A stretch of 64,000 nucleotides of DNA from Puniceibacterium sediminis. Lineage in GTDB: Bacteria; Pseudomonadota; Alphaproteobacteria; Rhodobacterales; Rhodobacteraceae. Location of the stretch: the NCBI RefSeq assembly GCF_900188035.1, contig NZ_FZNN01000011.1, positions 1 to 64,000 of the forward strand, given 5' to 3'. The notes under the pieces are model-generated. The model was not told the origin of the DNA and ran no database searches. It saw only the letters and a list, made by a program, of their open reading frames with translations. Numbering within the stretch: the stretch's first letter is position 1; each line of letters opens with the position of its first letter. Both the position numbers and the translations under genes were made by a program. Of the stretch, positions 26,573 through 36,213 are shown one piece after another.

Positions 26573-27582
26573 AACGGGCCCTGCGCCGTGTGGCACCGCA
26601 ACTGATGACTCTGATCGTTCTGGCTGCGCTGGTCAGCTGGTTTTTCCCGAGTTTCCTTCAGATAGACCTGTCGGACGGGCGGCTTGTCGGGCCGGTGATC
26701 GACATCGTGAAACGCGGCGCGCCGGTGGCCATTCTGGCGGTGGGCATGACCCTTGTGGTTGCGACCGGCGGCATCGACTTGTCCGTCGGGACAGTCATGG
26801 CGATCACCGGCGCGGTTGCGGCCTCGGCCCTTGTCAGCGGATGGGGCGTGCCGGTGGCACTATTGCTGGCCTGCGGCGCGGGGCTGACGGCGGGGGTGTG
26901 GAACGGTGCCTTGGTGGCTGTTCTGGGCATCCAGCCGATTGTTGCCACGCTGATCCTGATGACCGCTGGACGCGGCATCGCACAGCTGATCACCGAAGGC
27001 AGGATCCTCACCTTCAGCGACACCGGTTTCGCCTTTCTAGGGTCGGGCAGCCTGATGGGCATACCGGTGCCAGCGCTGCTTTGGGTGCTGACTGGGGTTC
27101 TGGTGGCGCTTTTGATGCGGCGCACCGCCCTTGGTCTGCTGGTTGAATCGGTGGGCATAAACCAGCGTGCCAGTGCGCTGGCCGGGGTCAATGCGCGCGG
27201 GTTGATCATTGTGGTCTACATGGCATCGGGTCTTTGCGCGGCTCTGGCGGGGATTATCGCAACGGCGGATATTCGTGGTGCGGATGCCAACAACGCCGGG
27301 CTGTGGCTGGAACTGGACGCGATCCTTGCGGTGGTGATTGGTGGCAATTCGCTGCTGGGGGGGCGGTTTTCCATTGCCGCGTCGGTTCTGGGCGCGATGA
27401 TCATCCAGACCATCGACACCGGCATTCTGCTGGCGGGGTTTCCGTCTGAATACAACCTTGTGATCAAGGCGGTGCTGGTGCTGGCGATCCTGATGATCCA
27501 GTCGCCGCATCTGGCCAGCGAATGGGCGCTGATCCGGATGCAGATCGCCAGACGCCGCGCCGCGCGCGGACAGGAGGGGTAG
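26569..27582 (+). CDS. ytfT: Sugar ABC transporter permease YtfT
   Basis: A 337-residue RbsC-type permease with about nine membrane helices, including VGMTLVVATGGIDLSVGTVMAI and VIGGNSLLGGRFSIAASVLGA. The ATG overlaps the ytfR stop (ATGA). It pairs with YjfF to make a heterodimeric channel, as in E. coli galactofuranose import. A 115-base gap separates it from yjfF. Confidence 0.92.
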   Translation: MKRALRRVAPQLMTLIVLAALVSWFFPSFLQIDLSDGRLVGPVIDIVKRGAPVAILAVGMTLVVATGGIDLSVGTVMAITGAVAASALVSGWGVPVALLLACGAGLTAGVWNGALVAVLGIQPIVATLILMTAGRGIAQLITEGRILTFSDTGFAFLGSGSLMGIPVPALLWVLTGVLVALLMRRTALGLLVESVGINQRASALAGVNARGLIIVVYMASGLCAALAGIIATADIRGADANNAGLWLELDAILAVVIGGNSLLGGRFSIAASVLGAMIIQTIDTGILLAGFPSEYNLVIKAVLVLAILMIQSPHLASEWALIRMQIARRRAARGQEG

Positions 27583-27697
27583 GAATGGTACTGTCAGAAG
27601 GCTCAAACCTTACCCCGAAAAGGCCATCCGAATGGGGCGGCTGCCCGGCATCAGGGGGTATCCCGTTGCAATCCATCGCACCACCAAAGGCGGCACA

Positions 27698-28669
27698 ATG
27701 AACCCGCGCACCTTTCCCCTGCTGGCAACAATCGCCATCTTCCTGATGGCCTATGCTATCTGTTCGGCCCAGTATCCGACGATCTTTTCGACACGGGTGG
27801 CGGGCAACCTTCTGACCGACAACGCATATCTGGGCATCACGGCCGTCGGTATGACGCTGGTGATCCTGTCGGGGGGCATAGATCTTTCGGTCGGGTCGGT
27901 GATCGCCTTTTCGGGCGTGTTCATCGCCGTGATGCTGCGCGATACCGGGCTGCACCCCTTGATCATCTTTGCGCTGCTTTTGTTGGTGACGACCGCCTTT
28001 GGCGCAGCGATGGGCGGGTTGATCGATATTCTTGCCATGCCGCCGTTTATCGTCACGCTGGCGGGAATGTTTCTGGCGCGTGGGGTGGCCTATATGCTGA
28101 CCATCGACTCTGTGCCGATCAGCCACGACTTCTACACCTACCTGCAAAAGGCCTACTATCTGATGCCCGGCAAGGGTCGGTTGACCTTTATTGGCGTGCT
28201 GATGCTGCTGACCGTGCTGGTTGGCATGATCGTCGCGCATCGCACGCGATTCGGGGCCTCGGTCTTTGCGCTTGGGGGCGGTGTTGCGACGGCGCGGCTG
28301 ATGGGGGTCAGGGTGCGGCGCACAACGGTACAGATCTATGCGTTTTCCGGGTTCATGTCGGGCCTCGCCGGGATCGTCTTTTCGATTTACACCGGTTCGG
28401 GCTATCCGCTGGCTGCTGTGGGCACGGAGCTGACAGCCATCGCGGCCGTGGTCATTGGCGGCACGCTTCTGGCGGGTGGTGCAGGTTATATGTTCGGAAC
28501 CCTGATCGGTGTGCTGACCATGGGCCTGATCCAGACCTACATCGTTTTTGATGGCAGCCTGTCCAGCTGGTGGACCAAGATCGTCATCGGCGTTCTGCTG
28601 CTGTCCTTTATCCTGTTGCAAAAGGGGCTGGTGCATCTATCCACCCGCCGACAAGGAGTGCGGACATGA
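27698..28669 (+). CDS. yjfF: Sugar ABC transporter permease YjfF
   Basis: A 323-residue permease with [22 protein letters not shown] and VIGGTLLAGGAGYMFGT, and the YjfF-like SVPISHDFYTYLQKAYYL loop. I chose the ATG at 27698, behind AAAGGCGG and giving NPRTFPLLATIAIF; the ATG at 27632 has no ribosome site. It ends overlapping galM by four bases, so the operon continues. Confidence 0.92.
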   Translation: MNPRTFPLLATIAIFLMAYAICSAQYPTIFSTRVAGNLLTDNAYLGITAVGMTLVILSGGIDLSVGSVIAFSGVFIAVMLRDTGLHPLIIFALLLLVTTAFGAAMGGLIDILAMPPFIVTLAGMFLARGVAYMLTIDSVPISHDFYTYLQKAYYLMPGKGRLTFIGVLMLLTVLVGMIVAHRTRFGASVFALGGGVATARLMGVRVRRTTVQIYAFSGFMSGLAGIVFSIYTGSGYPLAAVGTELTAIAAVVIGGTLLAGGAGYMFGTLIGVLTMGLIQTYIVFDGSLSSWWTKIVIGVLLLSFILLQKGLVHLSTRRQGVRT

Positions 28670-29664
28670 GCGGAGCAAACGATCTGTCGGCCTTTGGGCG
28701 GGTAAGAAACGGGCAAGAGGTTTTGCGGATCGGGTTGCGGGGCGGCGGGTTGCGCATGTCCCTGCTGACACACGGCGCCCGGGTGCAGGATCTGCGTCTC
28801 GACGGAGTCGCGCATCCGCTGGTCATCGGCGCGGATACCCTTGGGCCCTATCTGGATCAGATGGGCTATCACGGGGCGATTGTCGGCCGTTTTGCCAACC
28901 GCATCGCCGGGGCGGGCTTTACGCTGGACGGGCAGGAGGTTCGGACCGATGCAAACGAATTCGGGCGGCAGACCCTGCACGGCGGCGTGGATGGGGCCTC
29001 GTCCCAGATATGGGCGGTGCAGTCGGCTGACGCGGATACGGCGGTGCTGACGCTGGAGTTGCCCGACGGGCATATGGGTTTTCCGGGCAACCTGCGGGTC
29101 ACCGCGACCTATGCGCTGCCGGGTGATGGTACACTGGCGCTGGACATCAACGCGACATGCGACGCGGCGACGGTGTGCAGCTTTGCGCATCACGGCTATT
29201 TCGCGCTGCAGGACGGCGGATCAGTGGCGGATCAGACGCTCTGGATCGATGCAGACCGCTATTTGCCAGTGGATGATACGATGATCCCGACGGCAGATGC
29301 GCCCGCGCCGGTTGACGGCACGCGGTTTGATTTTCGCAAACCCCGGCGGATCGGGACCGCTGGGCTGGATCACAATTTCTGCCTGAACAACGCGGATGGC
29401 GGCCTGCGTCGGGTGGTGCAGGTGGTGGTGCCGGACGGTCTGTCGCTGGAGGTGCTGACCGATCAGCCGGGGCTGCAGATCTATGACAGCGCGCGCCAGC
29501 CGGAATTGATCGGGCTGGAGGGGCGCAGACACGGTGCCTTTGCCGGGATCGCGCTTGAGACACAGGCTTGGCCCGATGCGGTCAACCGTCCGGATTTCCC
29601 AACGGCAGTGCTGCGTCCCGGTGAAGTTTATCGTCATGCGGTACGCTACAGGTTTACCCGCTGA
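28666..29664 (+). CDS. galM: Aldose 1-epimerase (galactose mutarotase)
   Basis: A 332-residue GalM-family protein that interconverts alpha and beta anomers of free aldoses. The family motifs NRIAGAGFTLDG, LHGGVDG (with the conserved His), AHHGYF-type FAHHGYFAL, and GLDHNFCL are all present. The ATG at 28666 overlaps yjfF (ATGA) behind AAGGAG. In this setting it supplies the anomer used by the sugar dehydrogenase. It ends six bases from the convergent oxidoreductase gene. Confidence 0.93.
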   Translation: MSGANDLSAFGRVRNGQEVLRIGLRGGGLRMSLLTHGARVQDLRLDGVAHPLVIGADTLGPYLDQMGYHGAIVGRFANRIAGAGFTLDGQEVRTDANEFGRQTLHGGVDGASSQIWAVQSADADTAVLTLELPDGHMGFPGNLRVTATYALPGDGTLALDINATCDAATVCSFAHHGYFALQDGGSVADQTLWIDADRYLPVDDTMIPTADAPAPVDGTRFDFRKPRRIGTAGLDHNFCLNNADGGLRRVVQVVVPDGLSLEVLTDQPGLQIYDSARQPELIGLEGRRHGAFAGIALETQAWPDAVNRPDFPTAVLRPGEVYRHAVRYRFTR

Positions 29665-29670
29665 GGGCGT

Positions 29671-30615
29671 TTACCGGGCAGGGCGAACCTCGTATCCCGG
29701 TTCCTCAGGTTCGTCGTCAATCAACTCGTGGGGAAAGCCATCGGCCTCGACCCGCAGGCCGGTGGCCTGTTCAAGGCGCTCGATAATCCGGTCAGACTGG
29801 GCGCGGTTGCCATAGCGACGCTGGCCGTCCTGCATGATCGCGATGATTTGTGGCGAGAGTTCCAGCGGAACGCCCGCCTGATCCGCAAGGTCCTGAAACA
29901 GGCCAATGTCCTTGAGCACGAGGTCCATCGTGAAATCCACGTCCCGGGCACCCGACAGGATCAGCTGGCTTTCGGTTTCATGCACAAAGGACGTACCCGA
30001 GGAAATTTTGATTGCCTCATAGGTGGTGGCCATGTCCAGGCCCTGCGCCTTCATCGTCACCAGCGCCTCGCAGAGGGTCAGCAGGTTGGCGGTGGCCAGG
30101 TAGTTGGTCATGACTTTCAGCTTTGACGCCGTGCCGATGGGGCCGGTGTGCAGAACGCGACGACCCAGAATGGTCAGCAGGGGCAGGACGCGTTCAAAGG
30201 CCTCACGCTCGCAACCTGCAAAGATCGAAATATTGCCTGTGGCCGCCCGGTGGCAGCCGCCCGAGACCGGACATTCCACGGCCAGTGCGCCGGTGGCGGC
30301 GACCCGGGCAGCCTGATCCACGATCTTGGTGGGGTCGGTGGTCGACATCTCCATCCAGATCTTGCCTTTGGTCATTTCCGGCAGAAGCTGGGTCAGCACC
30401 GCTTCGGATGCGGCGGGGCTGGGCAGGCTGGTGATCACCACGTCACAGGCGCGCATCATCGCGGCGGGGCCCGTCGCGGTTTTGGCACCGCGGGCGGTGA
30501 AGCTGGCAACCGGGGCAGGGTCGAGATCGTGCACCGTCAACGAAATGCCATTGCGCAAAAGACTGCCAGCCAGCTTGGCACCGACTGCGCCCAAGCCGAT
30601 AAATCCCACTTGCAT
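29671..30615 (-). CDS. NAD(P)-dependent beta-hydroxyacid dehydrogenase (3-HIBDH / tartronate semialdehyde reductase family)
   Basis: A 314-residue enzyme with a Rossmann GFIGLGAVGAKLA opening, the CPVSGGCHRA substrate loop, and the catalytic Lys region SKLKVMTNYL. This family reduces or oxidises short beta-hydroxy acids (3-hydroxyisobutyrate, D-glycerate, threonate). Which one is not clear; the C-terminal DEPEEPGYEVRPAR tail is unusual. The ATG at 30615 has AGGGAG upstream; a GTG one codon earlier is possible. It converges on galM, so it is not in the same operon. Confidence 0.85.
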   Translation of the reverse strand: MQVGFIGLGAVGAKLAGSLLRNGISLTVHDLDPAPVASFTARGAKTATGPAAMMRACDVVITSLPSPAASEAVLTQLLPEMTKGKIWMEMSTTDPTKIVDQAARVAATGALAVECPVSGGCHRAATGNISIFAGCEREAFERVLPLLTILGRRVLHTGPIGTASKLKVMTNYLATANLLTLCEALVTMKAQGLDMATTYEAIKISSGTSFVHETESQLILSGARDVDFTMDLVLKDIGLFQDLADQAGVPLELSPQIIAIMQDGQRRYGNRAQSDRIIERLEQATGLRVEADGFPHELIDDEPEEPGYEVRPAR

Positions 30616-30845
30616 CACGAACTCCCTGTGACCATTACCTTCTCAGGCTGGCTCGTCGGCGGCGGCAGTGTCGCTTCCAAAACCGACGCCGGGCGGGGCG
30701 AAATTGGTAACTTGGGCTTTGGCAAGGCGCGCCCTGGAACGATCCTTGCCTGTACTTCAAACCTGAAACGCGTGCATTTCAGCGTGGTCAGAAACTGTGC
30801 CAGATAATGGAGAAACATCCATTCAGGATGGCCGCACACCGCGGC

Positions 30846-32819
30846 CTATATTTTTGATGTGCGTGCTTCTGCGACTGCCTTGTTGAGTATATCCACAAGC
30901 ATGGCCCGGCTGACGGGTTTCATCAGGTGCCCGACAACATTTGTAAGGGTTTGACCGTTCAAATCGATGTCGTTTGCGTAGCCCGACATAAAGACAACGC
31001 GCAAATTTGGGTATGTCTCGGTCATCTTGGCGGCCAGTGTCATGCCCTGAAGTTTGCCCGGCATCACAACATCGCTCAGCATTACGTCGATTTCGTCCGC
31101 ATCCTGCCCGAATTTTTCATATGCCGCATCCGCAGTCGGACAAAGCAGCGCTTTGAATCCGGCAGAGGTCAGCATCTTTTCAAGCATGCTTAGAATGCCT
31201 GGCTCGTCTTCTACGACAAGAACAGTCCCGGAACCTTCCATTTGTGCTCCATCCTTCCTTTCCTGTAGAGAATTTCCGCCTTCGGCGGGCTCGCCGCTTG
31301 ACGGTAGAAATATGCTGATCTTCGTACCTTGGCCCATCACACTATCAATCAGCAACATGCCTGCAGATTGCCGCGCAAATCCATGCACCATGGCAAGCCC
31401 AAGACCCGTTCCCATATCCGGGCCTTTGGTCGAAAAGAACGGTTCGATCACCTTGACGATGTTCTGGGGCGGGATACCGACACCCGTGTCTGAGACCGTT
31501 ATCACGACATAGTCGCCACCTGAGATACCTTCGGAAATAACCACCGGGTCATTTTCGGCGAGGTGCACGTTCCTGGTTTCGATCGTCAGTCTGCCCCCTT
31601 CGACCATCGCGTCGCGGGCGTTTATGCACAGATTGAGAAGCGAATTCTCAAGAAAGTTCTTGTCCGCATATGATTGCCACAGGCCGGGCTGGGTTTTCGT
31701 CTCGATCAGGATGGATTCAGGGATGATCCTTGAAATCAGTATGTTCAGCTGCGCGACCACTTCATTGGCATTCAGGAATTCCGGCTCAAGCCGCGATTTC
31801 CGGGCAAAGCTAAGGAGCCTGCGGGTCAGTTCACCGCCCCGGATACAGGCCGTGACGATGGCGTCCAGGCATTGGGCGTCTTCTGGGTCCACATCTTGCA
31901 GTTCCAGCAACTGGGCATTGCCAAGCACAATCGCCAGAAGGTTGTTGAAGTCATGTGCGATCCCGCCGGCGATGCGCCCGATCGCATCCATCTTCTGCAC
32001 TTGGGCAAGGATCTCCTGATGCTTGAGGATCTCTTCGCGAAGGGCTTGTTCTTCGGATACATCAACGACCATGACGTACCAGACGATCGATCCGTCCTCG
32101 AGGTATCTTGGCATCGCCCGACCTTCGAGTGGCTTGATCTTGCCCGACGGGGTCCTGATCCGCCAGCTATGGGTCCAATACTGCATCTTCTCGGCTGACA
32201 GCAGGCCTGACTGCTGCAAATCGGCGAGATCGTCATCTATGACAAGCTCCCAGATCAGAGACGGGTTTTTCTCGATCTCCTCGGGGGTGAATTCCCAGAT
32301 GTCCTTGGAGCCGGAGCTCATGTGTTCGATGTAAGAGACCCCATGCGGCGTGACATGGTACTGAAAGAGGGCGCCCGGCACGTTGTCAGACAACGCCTGA
32401 AAGGTCTGCTGCCTGTTTGCCAATTTTTCGGATGCTTCGACCTCTTCGCTGAGATCGGTAATGATACCGATCATTTCGATGGCTATACCGTCCGCGTCGT
32501 AGACTGCGGTGCCTTGACTGAGCAACGGGATATAGTGCCCATCCGCGTGACGAACGCGGTATCGAAAACGGTAGGGAATACCACTGGCAAGAGATGTTTC
32601 GACCTGCTGCCTGTAGTCAGCGGCGTCATCCGGGTGAATCATCGTTGCAATTGTGTCTATGGATGGGAAATAGGTTTCGCGGGTCAACCCCAGCACTTCC
32701 AGCAAGTGATCGCTTAATTGAAGGCGGTCGCTTGTCAATTGCCATCGCCACATTGGGACATGTTTACCAAGAACATCGATGGCTTTTGCTGGATCGCCCC
32801 ACTCCATACCGATGTTCAT
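30846..32819 (-). CDS. PAS/PAS hybrid sensor histidine kinase with C-terminal receiver
   Basis: A 657-residue soluble hybrid kinase. Two PAS domains (about 20-130 and 140-260) precede a dimerisation helix with the phosphoacceptor His289 (GGIAHDFNN), an ATPase domain (N box NLCINARDAM, G1 DTGVGIP, G2 GTGLGLAMV), and a receiver (about 530-650) with Asp583 in LSDVVMPG and Lys in HLMKPVS. No membrane segment is present, so it senses an internal signal. No separate response regulator with an output domain is adjacent. A symmetric GCGAAATT element lies just upstream of its start. Confidence 0.92.
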   Translation of the reverse strand: MNIGMEWGDPAKAIDVLGKHVPMWRWQLTSDRLQLSDHLLEVLGLTRETYFPSIDTIATMIHPDDAADYRQQVETSLASGIPYRFRYRVRHADGHYIPLLSQGTAVYDADGIAIEMIGIITDLSEEVEASEKLANRQQTFQALSDNVPGALFQYHVTPHGVSYIEHMSSGSKDIWEFTPEEIEKNPSLIWELVIDDDLADLQQSGLLSAEKMQYWTHSWRIRTPSGKIKPLEGRAMPRYLEDGSIVWYVMVVDVSEEQALREEILKHQEILAQVQKMDAIGRIAGGIAHDFNNLLAIVLGNAQLLELQDVDPEDAQCLDAIVTACIRGGELTRRLLSFARKSRLEPEFLNANEVVAQLNILISRIIPESILIETKTQPGLWQSYADKNFLENSLLNLCINARDAMVEGGRLTIETRNVHLAENDPVVISEGISGGDYVVITVSDTGVGIPPQNIVKVIEPFFSTKGPDMGTGLGLAMVHGFARQSAGMLLIDSVMGQGTKISIFLPSSGEPAEGGNSLQERKDGAQMEGSGTVLVVEDEPGILSMLEKMLTSAGFKALLCPTADAAYEKFGQDADEIDVMLSDVVMPGKLQGMTLAAKMTETYPNLRVVFMSGYANDIDLNGQTLTNVVGHLMKPVSRAMLVDILNKAVAEARTSKI

Positions 32820-33176
32820 TAAAAACGCTCCACTAGGTAGTCAGAAAAATTGGCATTGCTTTAGTTTAAGGCGAAATTTGAATTTCGCGAAATCTTTTAG
32901 CGATTTTCGCTATTTGCCTACCGCGAGGGAACCGTCAGCCGGGCCCAAGCCCAGTTCACACGACGCCGAAGCGGCCGACTGGTTGATCGGTGCGTTCTGA
33001 GCGGATCCGTCTTGGGGTGTTCAAGCCGATTGGAACCCGAAACTCAGCGCAGGAATGAGGGTTGTCGCAGGCAACGGCCAGGGCTGTTTTCATCCCGTAT
33101 GGTGGCGACGATTCAGCGGGCCGTTTACTGGCTGGGCCGCCAGTAATTTGTTTACTGTCAATGAGTTGTAGTGATT
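32820..33176. other. Intergenic region between the hybrid kinase and tRNA-Gly
   Basis: About 357 bases with no convincing gene. The part next to the kinase start is AT-rich and holds clustered GCGAAA elements (listed separately); the rest shows nothing I recognise. Confidence 0.5.
32871..32888. promoter_or_regulatory. GCGAAATT-TG-AATTTCGC palindrome upstream of the hybrid kinase
   Basis: Two perfect 8-base arms with a 2-base centre lie 52-69 bases before the kinase ATG on the minus strand. Related GCGAAATC and GATTTTCGC stretches follow within 25 bases, forming a cluster. This looks like an operator for a regulator of the kinase gene. Confidence 0.45.
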
Positions 33177-33250
33177 TGGAGCGGGTAACGAGAATCGAAC
33201 TCGTAACTAAAGCTTGGGAAGCTGCCGTGATACCTTTTCACCATACCCGC
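33177..33250 (-). tRNA. tRNA-Gly (anticodon CCC)
   Basis: Read on the minus strand from GCGGGTATGG to the encoded CCA end, 74 bases. The acceptor arms (GCGGGTA with TACCCGC) pair fully; the TTCGATT T loop is normal; the anticodon loop TTCCCAA gives CCC. One mismatch is seen in the anticodon stem. Confidence 0.93.
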
Positions 33251-33366
33251 GCTCACTGTGCGACCAACTACGCCGGGGGCGCTTTGGCGTCAAGTCTCTC
33301 TTGCGGCTTGGGCAAATCGCTCAGGTCGTTGTGTTTGATCTGGTCATCGGACCGGGTGGGCGGCGC

Positions 33367-35400
33367 CTAGCGCCGCCGCCGTCTGCGTCCCTCGCGGTCG
33401 CCGCCGGTGTTGAACGAAACATCCGGCAGGGTCGCGATCTTGGCGAGTTCGGCAAAGGGATCGGTCTTGTGCGGGATGGCGTTGGCGGCAACAAAATGTT
33501 CCTGAAAGCGCGGTTCGATGGCGGTTTCGACCTTGGTGATCTGGCGCACCACGCGTTCGATTTCGGCCCGGGCGCCAAGGTTACAAAGCGCGATACGGGC
33601 ACCTGTGCCGGCGGCGTTGCCTGCGGATGTCACCTTGCCCAGCGGCACGTCGGGGATCATGCCCAGAACCACCGCGTGTTTCGCCGAGATATGCGCCCCA
33701 AACGCGCCGGCCAGCACCACGCGATCCACGGTTTCGACACCCATTTCGTCCATCAGCAGGCGCGCACCGGCGTATAGCGCGGATTTGGCGAGCTGAATGG
33801 CGCGGATGTCGCCCTGGGTGACTGTGATCAGCGGGCCGCCCGTCGCGGTGCCGTCAAAGATCACATAGGAATGGGTGCGCCCTTCGGGGATCATGCGGGG
33901 GGTGCCGGTCTGTTCGGCGGACCCCAGAAGGCCAGAGCTGTCGAGCAATCCGGCAAGGCGCAGTTCGGCGACGGCTTCGATGATGCCGGACCCGCAGATG
34001 CCGGTGATGCCGCTTGCTGCGGCGGCGATGTCAAAGCCTTCTTCATCCGACCACAGATCCGAGCCGATGATGCGATAGCGCGGTTCCTTGGTTTCCGGAT
34101 CAATGCGGATCGCCTCGATCGCGCCGGGGGCGGCACGCTGGCCGCTGGAAATCTGCGCACCCTCAAAGGCCGGACCGGTGGGCGAGGAACACGCCAGAAC
34201 CCGCGTGGTGTTGCCAAGCAGCAGTTCGGCATTGGTGCCCACGTCGACGATGAGGACAAGGTCCTCGGACTTGCCGGGTTCTTCGGACAGGGCCACGGCG
34301 GCGGCGTCGGCACCCACGTGACCGGCGATGCAGGGCAGGATGTAGACGCTTGCAGACGGCGGCAGGCTGGTGAGGCCCAGTTCGCGCGCCTCGAGGTTCA
34401 GGGCGTTCGATGTGGCAAGGGCAAAGGGTGCCTGACCCAGTTCCACCGGGTCGATGCCCAGTAGCAGATGGTGCATCACCGGGTTGCAGACAAAGACGGT
34501 TTCGAGGATCAGACTGGGGGCTATGTCGGCTTCTTTGGCGATATCCACCGCCAGCGCGTTGATCGCCTCGCGCACGGCGGCGGTCATTTCACGGTCGCCG
34601 CCGGGGTTCATCATGGCATAGGACACGCGGCTCATCAGATCCTCGCCAAAGCGGATCTGCGGGTTCATGATGCCGGAGGAGGCGACCACAAGGCCGGTTT
34701 CAAGGTCGGTCAGGTGGGCGGCGATGGTGGTCGACCCTAGGTCGATGGCAAGGCCGTAAAGGCCGGATTCATGCAAGCCCGGCCAGACGGCAACAAGACG
34801 TGGCACCGCTGTTTCGCTGGCCTTGTGCAGGGCAACGGTCACCTTCCATCCGCCTTTGCGCAGCACCGGCTGGAGGCGGGACAGGGTGGCGAGGTCAGTG
34901 GTCACATCTGGAACGTTCCACTGGGATTTCAGCGCGCGGGCCACGCGTTCCAGATCGCCGGTGGGGGTGTGCATGTCGGGTTCATCCACCTCGATGTAGT
35001 AAAGGCGGGTGGCGGGGTCCATGACGATGGTACGGGCCGAGGCGGCCTTGCGCACGACCTGGCGGTGGACCTGGCTTTCGGGGGGGACGTCGATCACCAC
35101 ATCGCCCATCACGCAGGCCTGACAGCCAAGGCGACGGCCTGCTTTCAGCCCGCGCTTGTCGTCATAGCGCTGTTCGACCGAATTCCATTCGCTCAGCGCG
35201 TCGGGGGCAACGGTGACGCCATGTTTGGAAAATTCGCCATAGGACGGGGTGATCTGACATTTCGAACAGATGCCACGCCCGCCGCAAACCGAATCCAGAT
35301 CGACGCCCAACTGCCGCGCGGCGGTCAAGACGGGCGTACCCTTTGGAAAGCGGCCGCGTTTACCCGAGGGTGTGAATACGACGAGGGGGTCGGTGGTCAT
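33367..35400 (-). CDS. 2Fe-2S ferredoxin / ASKHA activator protein (RACo-like, DUF4445)
   Basis: A 677-residue protein with an N-terminal 2Fe-2S domain (CGGRGICSKCQ and a later GCQAC) and a C-terminal ASKHA-type ATPase region (AIDLGSTTIAAHL, VDVGTNAELLL, AGAFGAHISAKHAV). RACo and RamA proteins of this type use ATP to reduce and so reactivate the cobalt of corrinoid methyltransferases. No corrinoid protein or methyltransferase gene is adjacent. The tail ends in an unusual run of arginines (GDREGRRRRRR). The ATG at 35400 is chosen because it opens the ferredoxin domain. Confidence 0.88.
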   Translation of the reverse strand: MTTDPLVVFTPSGKRGRFPKGTPVLTAARQLGVDLDSVCGGRGICSKCQITPSYGEFSKHGVTVAPDALSEWNSVEQRYDDKRGLKAGRRLGCQACVMGDVVIDVPPESQVHRQVVRKAASARTIVMDPATRLYYIEVDEPDMHTPTGDLERVARALKSQWNVPDVTTDLATLSRLQPVLRKGGWKVTVALHKASETAVPRLVAVWPGLHESGLYGLAIDLGSTTIAAHLTDLETGLVVASSGIMNPQIRFGEDLMSRVSYAMMNPGGDREMTAAVREAINALAVDIAKEADIAPSLILETVFVCNPVMHHLLLGIDPVELGQAPFALATSNALNLEARELGLTSLPPSASVYILPCIAGHVGADAAAVALSEEPGKSEDLVLIVDVGTNAELLLGNTTRVLACSSPTGPAFEGAQISSGQRAAPGAIEAIRIDPETKEPRYRIIGSDLWSDEEGFDIAAAASGITGICGSGIIEAVAELRLAGLLDSSGLLGSAEQTGTPRMIPEGRTHSYVIFDGTATGGPLITVTQGDIRAIQLAKSALYAGARLLMDEMGVETVDRVVLAGAFGAHISAKHAVVLGMIPDVPLGKVTSAGNAAGTGARIALCNLGARAEIERVVRQITKVETAIEPRFQEHFVAANAIPHKTDPFAELAKIATLPDVSFNTGGDREGRRRRRR

Positions 35401-35501
35401 GTGGCGATCCTATGGTCTTTTGGGGGGCAACATAGAGGTTGTGGCGAGAGTTGGAAGGCGGCAACCGGCACAGGGGCGACTGTCTGCGCCAAGTTGCTGC
35501 C

Positions 35502-36155
35502 TCAGACGGTCCAGGGCAGGATTCCGGGGCCGAAGAACCAGACCAAAAGGGGGATGGGCGCCGTACCGATCACGAAGGTTAAAAGCGTGGCACCCGGCGC
35601 AAAGATCCGGCTGAGCCCGGCGAGCATGGCAAGCCCGCCACCACCGCCAACAACAGCATTGCCCGGCAGGTTCATCAGCAGCGCCAACGCGACATAGCGC
35701 CAGTCGCGCAGGATCCGCCCCAGCCAGTTCGGCGCGCGCTGGCAAAGATAGTGCAGGCGCAGCTCCGGGGGCTCACCGCTGATGCGGGTGACGGTGTCCG
35801 CGAGGCCGTTCAGCCGCAGGTCGCGCAGCGCCGAGATGATCCATGGCGTGGGCAGCCAGCGGCCGAAAGCCCAGGCAAGGGACAGGCCGACAATCGTGGC
35901 AGCCCAGACAAACGGCGCAGCATCGGCGCCTTTCATCGCAAGGATGGCAAGGCCGATTTCGACGCCCGGCATGAAGGGCGTGGCCAGAACCAGCATATAA
36001 ATCAGCAATAACAGCGCCAGCGCCGTCATGCCCGCAGGTCCGGTTTCCATGCGCAGCCAGTCCAGCGCGTGAAGCGCCATCCAGACCAGCGCGCCAATCA
36101 CCACAAGGCGGGCCAGATTGCGCAGAAGGGCGGTCAGTGACACGGCGGCGCTCAC
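35502..36155 (-). CDS. Integral membrane protein, DedA/VTT-like
   Basis: A protein of about 217 residues with five or six hydrophobic helices (for example LARLVVIGALVWMALHAL, ALALLLLIYMLVLATPF, FAPGATLLTFVIGTAPIPLLVWFF) and a glycine-rich NLPGNAVVGGGGGLAML loop. The plan recalls VTT/DedA-type membrane proteins but I see no full signature. The start is uncertain: GTG at 36155 is listed, and a TTG at 36170 is possible; neither has a clear ribosome site. It lies between the RACo-like gene and a CoA transferase on the same strand. Confidence 0.7.
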   Translation of the reverse strand: MSAAVSLTALLRNLARLVVIGALVWMALHALDWLRMETGPAGMTALALLLLIYMLVLATPFMPGVEIGLAILAMKGADAAPFVWAATIVGLSLAWAFGRWLPTPWIISALRDLRLNGLADTVTRISGEPPELRLHYLCQRAPNWLGRILRDWRYVALALLMNLPGNAVVGGGGGLAMLAGLSRIFAPGATLLTFVIGTAPIPLLVWFFGPGILPWTV

Positions 36156-36213
36156 CCGAAGATGTCGCAAGGATGGGTAAAGGATCGGTTACGGGGACGC
36201 CCGGAGCGTGCCG

